Under the pieces are notes generated by a model that worked only from the letters and a program-made list of their open reading frames with translations, was not told the origin of the DNA and searched no databases. Positions 60,111 through 64,000 of a DNA stretch of 64,000 nt are shown here, one piece after another. Each line of letters opens with the position of its first letter. Position 1 is the stretch's first letter. Made by a program: the position numbers and the translations under genes. Source of the DNA: Spisula solida (lineage: Eukaryota > Mollusca > Bivalvia > Venerida > Mactridae); the NCBI GenBank assembly GCA_947247005.1, contig OX365948.1, positions 14,125,455 through 14,189,454 of the forward strand, given 5' to 3'.

Positions 60111-62234
60111 TACATATCGATCGGTCGATTAACAATGTTACCGCGGTAAGCGTTAAAGGCACTAGTCAATTTCTACCCTGCTTTATATAAGACCTCATAA
60201 TTTTCGTATCTATTATCCGATTTTGAATATTAAAGCTTGTAATGAAGCAGAGATATATGTCTCTCTTTAAGACAACATTCAACACGATACCCTAAGTATT
60301 AAAGCCACGGCGACGAGTAAGAATCCGTTCCGTGTAAAGTTTAAAATATCCCGTTTTATACCAAATAAAAATTCAATCAACGGTCGAAAATCATCAATTA
60401 TTAATTTAATATTCGATCGATTTTGTTCGTTAAAGCTTGTTTTAAAAGCTAATACTTTTAGGTTTTTTAAAGTGTAAAACTTGTTTTTAAAGCATTAATC
60501 GGCCGATCGATATGTGTGAGCGACACAATGTTTACCCCTTTCACATACATTAATACAGAGTGTCATATACATTTAATTAACATGCGTGGTCATACGGAGA
60601 ATAAACAGTCACTTATCTTGACACTGGTCGAATTCTCCAAGTCGTTAAAAATGGTATTTGTAAATATCCCTTCATTAATGCTCAGCATAGTTACTTAAGT
60701 AAGTTCCAGGTAACTGCTGGTTCTCTTGGTGTCTTTAACAGCCCAACTGTTCGAGTAAGGGTTGGCTTATCAGAACTGTGACATAAAATTATGATACAAC
60801 CTGGATTCGATATTGGATTTAATGGCATCAGTACGCCACACAACAGTACTTTCAGTGCTTTGATTACTTGGGGGATTCCCCCAAGTATTGTTACATACCA
60901 ACTTCAGAAATCACTACGATTTTACCAATGTAATTTCTCCACGACCAATTCATCCGAGCAAAAAACGAGTTCCAGCTAATCTAAACCAAAATCATAATGT
61001 TCAATCATTTTTAAAATATTTGTCCATAGCAATGGAATTATTTTTTTATTTCTTTGTATTGCGAGAAATTTTGGAATGTTTCTTCTGTGAGTTAATGTGT
61101 TTGTGCGAATAAATTCCTACGCGCTGTAAAATGACTAATGGTTTTTGAGGGTTGATAAAAATGTCGCTGTTACAGTACCTGGTTAAGCAGACGAAATTTA
61201 CACTGTTTGGTTTCATAACGTTCATATTACAGTTTAGCAACAAACTCCTGCTATAATGTATTTATTTTCACTATTTACAATATTTTGCATTGATAAATAG
61301 TATTGATCGACGTTTCATCCATTAAATTTACCTCAGATCTTCGGCTTAATATTTTGCGTCTATCTTAAGAACAACCCTTTTCCAAGCGGTGTTGTTTACA
61401 CACTTCGCGCCGAGATTCGAGACCATATAGTTTCGTCCCCTTTATGAATCGTTCGCGCTATTCGCACCATATTCGGTTCGTTTGTAGCTAGAGTTATGGA
61501 ATTTTGACTAAGTGCAGTTTAAGTTGTTATTATTAATTTTTTACGACTATTCATCCCCTATCCAATTACTTATATTATTTTTGTTTGCTACCGTCAAACA
61601 TTATTTATGCATATTCATGAAATTACCATTTACTGTTATTCTTAGTCTTTTTAATATTTTTCTCAGCTAAAACTACGTATTTCAGCCCCCTTTATAGTTG
61701 AAACTAATTCATTGTGTTTTTAATGGTCGGATTGTCTAAATGGGTTCGTTAGATGAATTTGAATGAGTCAGCTGTCATCGATATTTCTGAAAAGTTTTCA
61801 CAATATTTACACTTATTATTCCAATACCATTTAACGTAATTTTTAATAGATTACCAAGATTTGCGTTATCCCCCAAGTAACAGTACTTCAGTACTTTGAC
61901 TAATTAATGCGAAATAAACCAACCCATATAATACAAAATCTTCGATCTAAAAGTCATAATCTATCAAACATGAAATATATAGCAATTTTATAACCCCTCA
62001 GGCGAATGTATATGCCGCATGCTGAGACAATCGCAGCGGGAAGGGTCATAAAACAATTAACCGGGTTATTACATAATCTGTATCGGTAAAAAACAGAAAG
62101 AAAAAATGGTATATTTTTCCAAAAACATCAAAAAGGACCAAAATCTTTTTAAAATAAATCTTTACAAATTACATCATTGGAAAGATAATTTATTTTCCTA
62201 AACGAAGCCGTTCGCATACAGATGACGTGACTTT
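60111..62234. other. AT-rich spacer, no gene seen
   Basis: A 21-bp perfect palindrome ACTTGGGGGATTCCCCCAAGT lies at 60,866-60,886, preceded by CAACAGTACTTTCAGTGC. An inverted relative, CCCCCAAGTAACAGTACTTC, lies at ~61,871, so 60.84-61.9 kb may be an inverted-repeat element of ~1 kb. No coding region is supported. Confidence 0.4.
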
Positions 62235-63330
62235 TGTATGGCGTAACCACACAATGATATTACCACTTTTCAGCTTACGACCAATTTAACGACTTTAGGC
62301 AAGATAGTCCGCCGCAAATAAATAGTTCTATGATTTGAACAATATAACAAGCATGCAACACAGGTTACACGTATCATTGGACCTGATTTGTTTATATTAC
62401 CAACATTTACTTATATTAAGGTATCGGAGGATAATTTATAGTGAGATTGAGCATGTTTTTTTAAAAAGCATTTTATTCTTAAAATTGAAATGTGTTGGGT
62501 ACAGTAAACATAGTATTATGATGCACTACATGTAATCTTGATGTTCCACCCAAAATAAATATTGATACAGTGAATTTATTGAAGCATAACAGCATTTTTA
62601 TTGCAAATCTTACTCGTTTACAAACAAAGTCAACATGGCATTAAGAGTCAGAGTTTGTTGTCGGGGACATAGCCAATAGTATAAGGAACAAACTCTTGCA
62701 AAGAAATAATTATGAAACAAATTCATGAACTTGTATCATGCAAAAAATCAATGATCATCAATGACCTTGCAAACCGAAAGTAGAAATTTGGCAATGTTTC
62801 TTGAATATCTTTCAAAGTATACATTTTTCAGTCTTAAACTAAGTAAGAGTTTGTTCCCTAGAGTTATATTGTAAGAATGATATACATTTTATCAAGTACC
62901 GCTGGGCAGTTTTTGTGTTTGCGAACGAGCAAGATTTACAATGAAAATGCTGTCATACTTCAATAAATTCACTTTATTACTATTTATTTTTTGTTTAACT
63001 TCAAGGGTATATGTAGTGCATCATAATGCTATGCTTACTGTACCCATCAAATATCAATTTTAAGAATAAAATGCATTTGAAAAAAGCATGAACCCACCCA
63101 CTATAGATCATACCCCATGTCCTTAAGACCAACAATTATATCAGACTTTTATTTTTAGAGGATATTTATAGCAAATCATTCCGCACGGACTATATTTCTA
63201 CTACCAAAAAATGTTTTCACTGGTGGCGGGAACCCACGGTTACTGTTACGTATGTAAATCACTCCGCCGCTGAACATTGCATGTTTTCACTGGTGGCGGA
63301 AACTGAAATCGTTCTACGTAAAGTAGTTCC
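62235..63330. repeat. Segmental duplicate, copy 2 (interrupted by a foldback element)
   Basis: 62,235-62,420 and 63,123-63,330 match copy 1 (59,690-60,110), with small indels and loss of the opening palindrome symmetry (GGCGTAACCACACAATG). The 702 bp between are inserted. Confidence 0.85.
62421..63122. mobile_element. 702-bp foldback element with TTAAG target duplication
   Basis: TTAAG precedes (62,416-62,420) and follows (63,123-63,127) the insert, and occurs once in the empty paralogous site at 59,873-59,877. The two halves are inverted copies over ~300 bp each: AAGCATTTTATTCTTAAAAT pairs with ATTTTAAGAATAAAATGCAT, and GTGAATTTATTGAAG with CTTCAATAAATTCAC. No ORF is present. Fragments of the same family lie at 28,385-28,408 and 29,206-29,262. 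Confidence 0.92.
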
Positions 63331-63529
63331 AAAGCGTTTGCATGTAAAAACCGCCAATAACTAAAACTATCTTTGAAATAAACTAAGTAGCTTTCTTCTT
63401 TATGAAAGGAGATTTAAATCACTCCGCCGTTGTTTGTAGACGAGGACATAATTATGCGGTGTGCTACTAAAAGCAGTTCTAGGCCGTCTATTGCGGTCGA
63501 ATGCCGTCTATTGCAGTCGATAATAAAAC

Positions 63530-64000
63530 CGAAATATCTGAAGAAAAGTATGTAATATGATGAATTTATAGTCCAAACACTGTAAGATGGCCAATCTTCG
63601 GGAGAGAACTTGGGTTGGACTAAACAAGAGTCGAAATCTAGATAAAGGCCGTCGAAGCGAAAGATAACCGTTTTAAAGCAATTAAACATTATAATATTGT
63701 CACACGTGCCCAGATATATGTATTTACAACTAATTTAAATTGAAATACATAAAACAATATGTAAAATGATGACTTTATAGCCAAAACTACTACGACGACA
63801 AATCCAAGGGAGAGAACATGGGTTGGCTTTAACAAGAGTCGAATCATGACAAAAGCTGTCGAAGCGAAAAATAAACGTTTTTAGCCAATTAAATGTTATA
63901 TCATTTTCACATATGTCTAGATATATTTATTTACAACTAATTTTAATCGAAATACCTAAATCAATATGAAATATGGTCACTTTATAACTCAAAATGCTAC
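63530..64000. repeat. ~208-bp tandem repeat running off the right edge
   Basis: GATGAATTTATAG, GATGACTTTATAG and GGTCACTTTATAA occur at ~63,559, 63,768 and 63,975. The two complete units share GGGAGAGAACTTGGGTTGG / GGGAGAGAACATGGGTTGG and AACAAGAGTCGAA. The 91-codon minus-strand ORF is a by-product. Confidence 0.8.

Overview
The window looks like nuclear DNA of an invertebrate animal, most likely a bivalve mollusc. It is AT-rich, has spliced genes with GT-AG and GC-AG introns, and is full of tandem and inverted repeats. It also carries several copies of a repeat running from AGCTCACCTGTCACAAAG to GGGCCCTCTTGTT, with tandem AGGTCA-rich units, which I associate from memory with clam genomes. 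Nothing looks bacterial. Only one apparently intact protein-coding gene can be assembled.

Layout. 1-15,884: a satellite array of 17 complete ~908/915-bp monomers plus a partial one, running off the left edge. 15,885-17,216: a degenerate minisatellite that changes strand around two ~275-bp palindromic modules. 17,217-31,430: a patchwork of small transposons (MITEs, tRNA-derived SINE-like pieces, AGCTCACC-family elements) in AT-rich sequence. 31,430-36,667: AT-rich repeat sequence with a strong hairpin, then a 3.3-kb element with terminal inverted repeats (TIRs).

36,966-49,240 (+): a nine-exon gene for a 367-residue PLP enzyme of the D-cysteine desulfhydrase / ACC deaminase family. Its exons join in one open frame. 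Two introns need GC donors. Its last intron (7.9 kb) is almost filled by a TA-flanked 7.25-kb inverted-repeat element that itself carries two younger insertions.

53,404-57,002 (-): the 3' part of a broken Ty3/gypsy-type retroelement. In transcription order it holds a damaged integrase, a PHD finger one frame away, a further ORF, and an ORF with a basic linker, a C2H2-like finger and a TatD-family metallonuclease split by a one-base frame offset. A polypurine tract follows. The joining of integrase, PHD finger and TatD nuclease is the most unusual item in the window.

57,003-64,000: AT-rich sequence with hairpins, a segment present twice (59.7 and 62.2 kb), a 702-bp foldback element inserted in the second copy with a visible 5-bp target duplication, and a ~208-bp tandem repeat running off the right edge.

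The paralogous copies act as empty sites, so the order of several insertions can be read directly. All boundaries and identities come from reading by eye; no alignment or database search was run.
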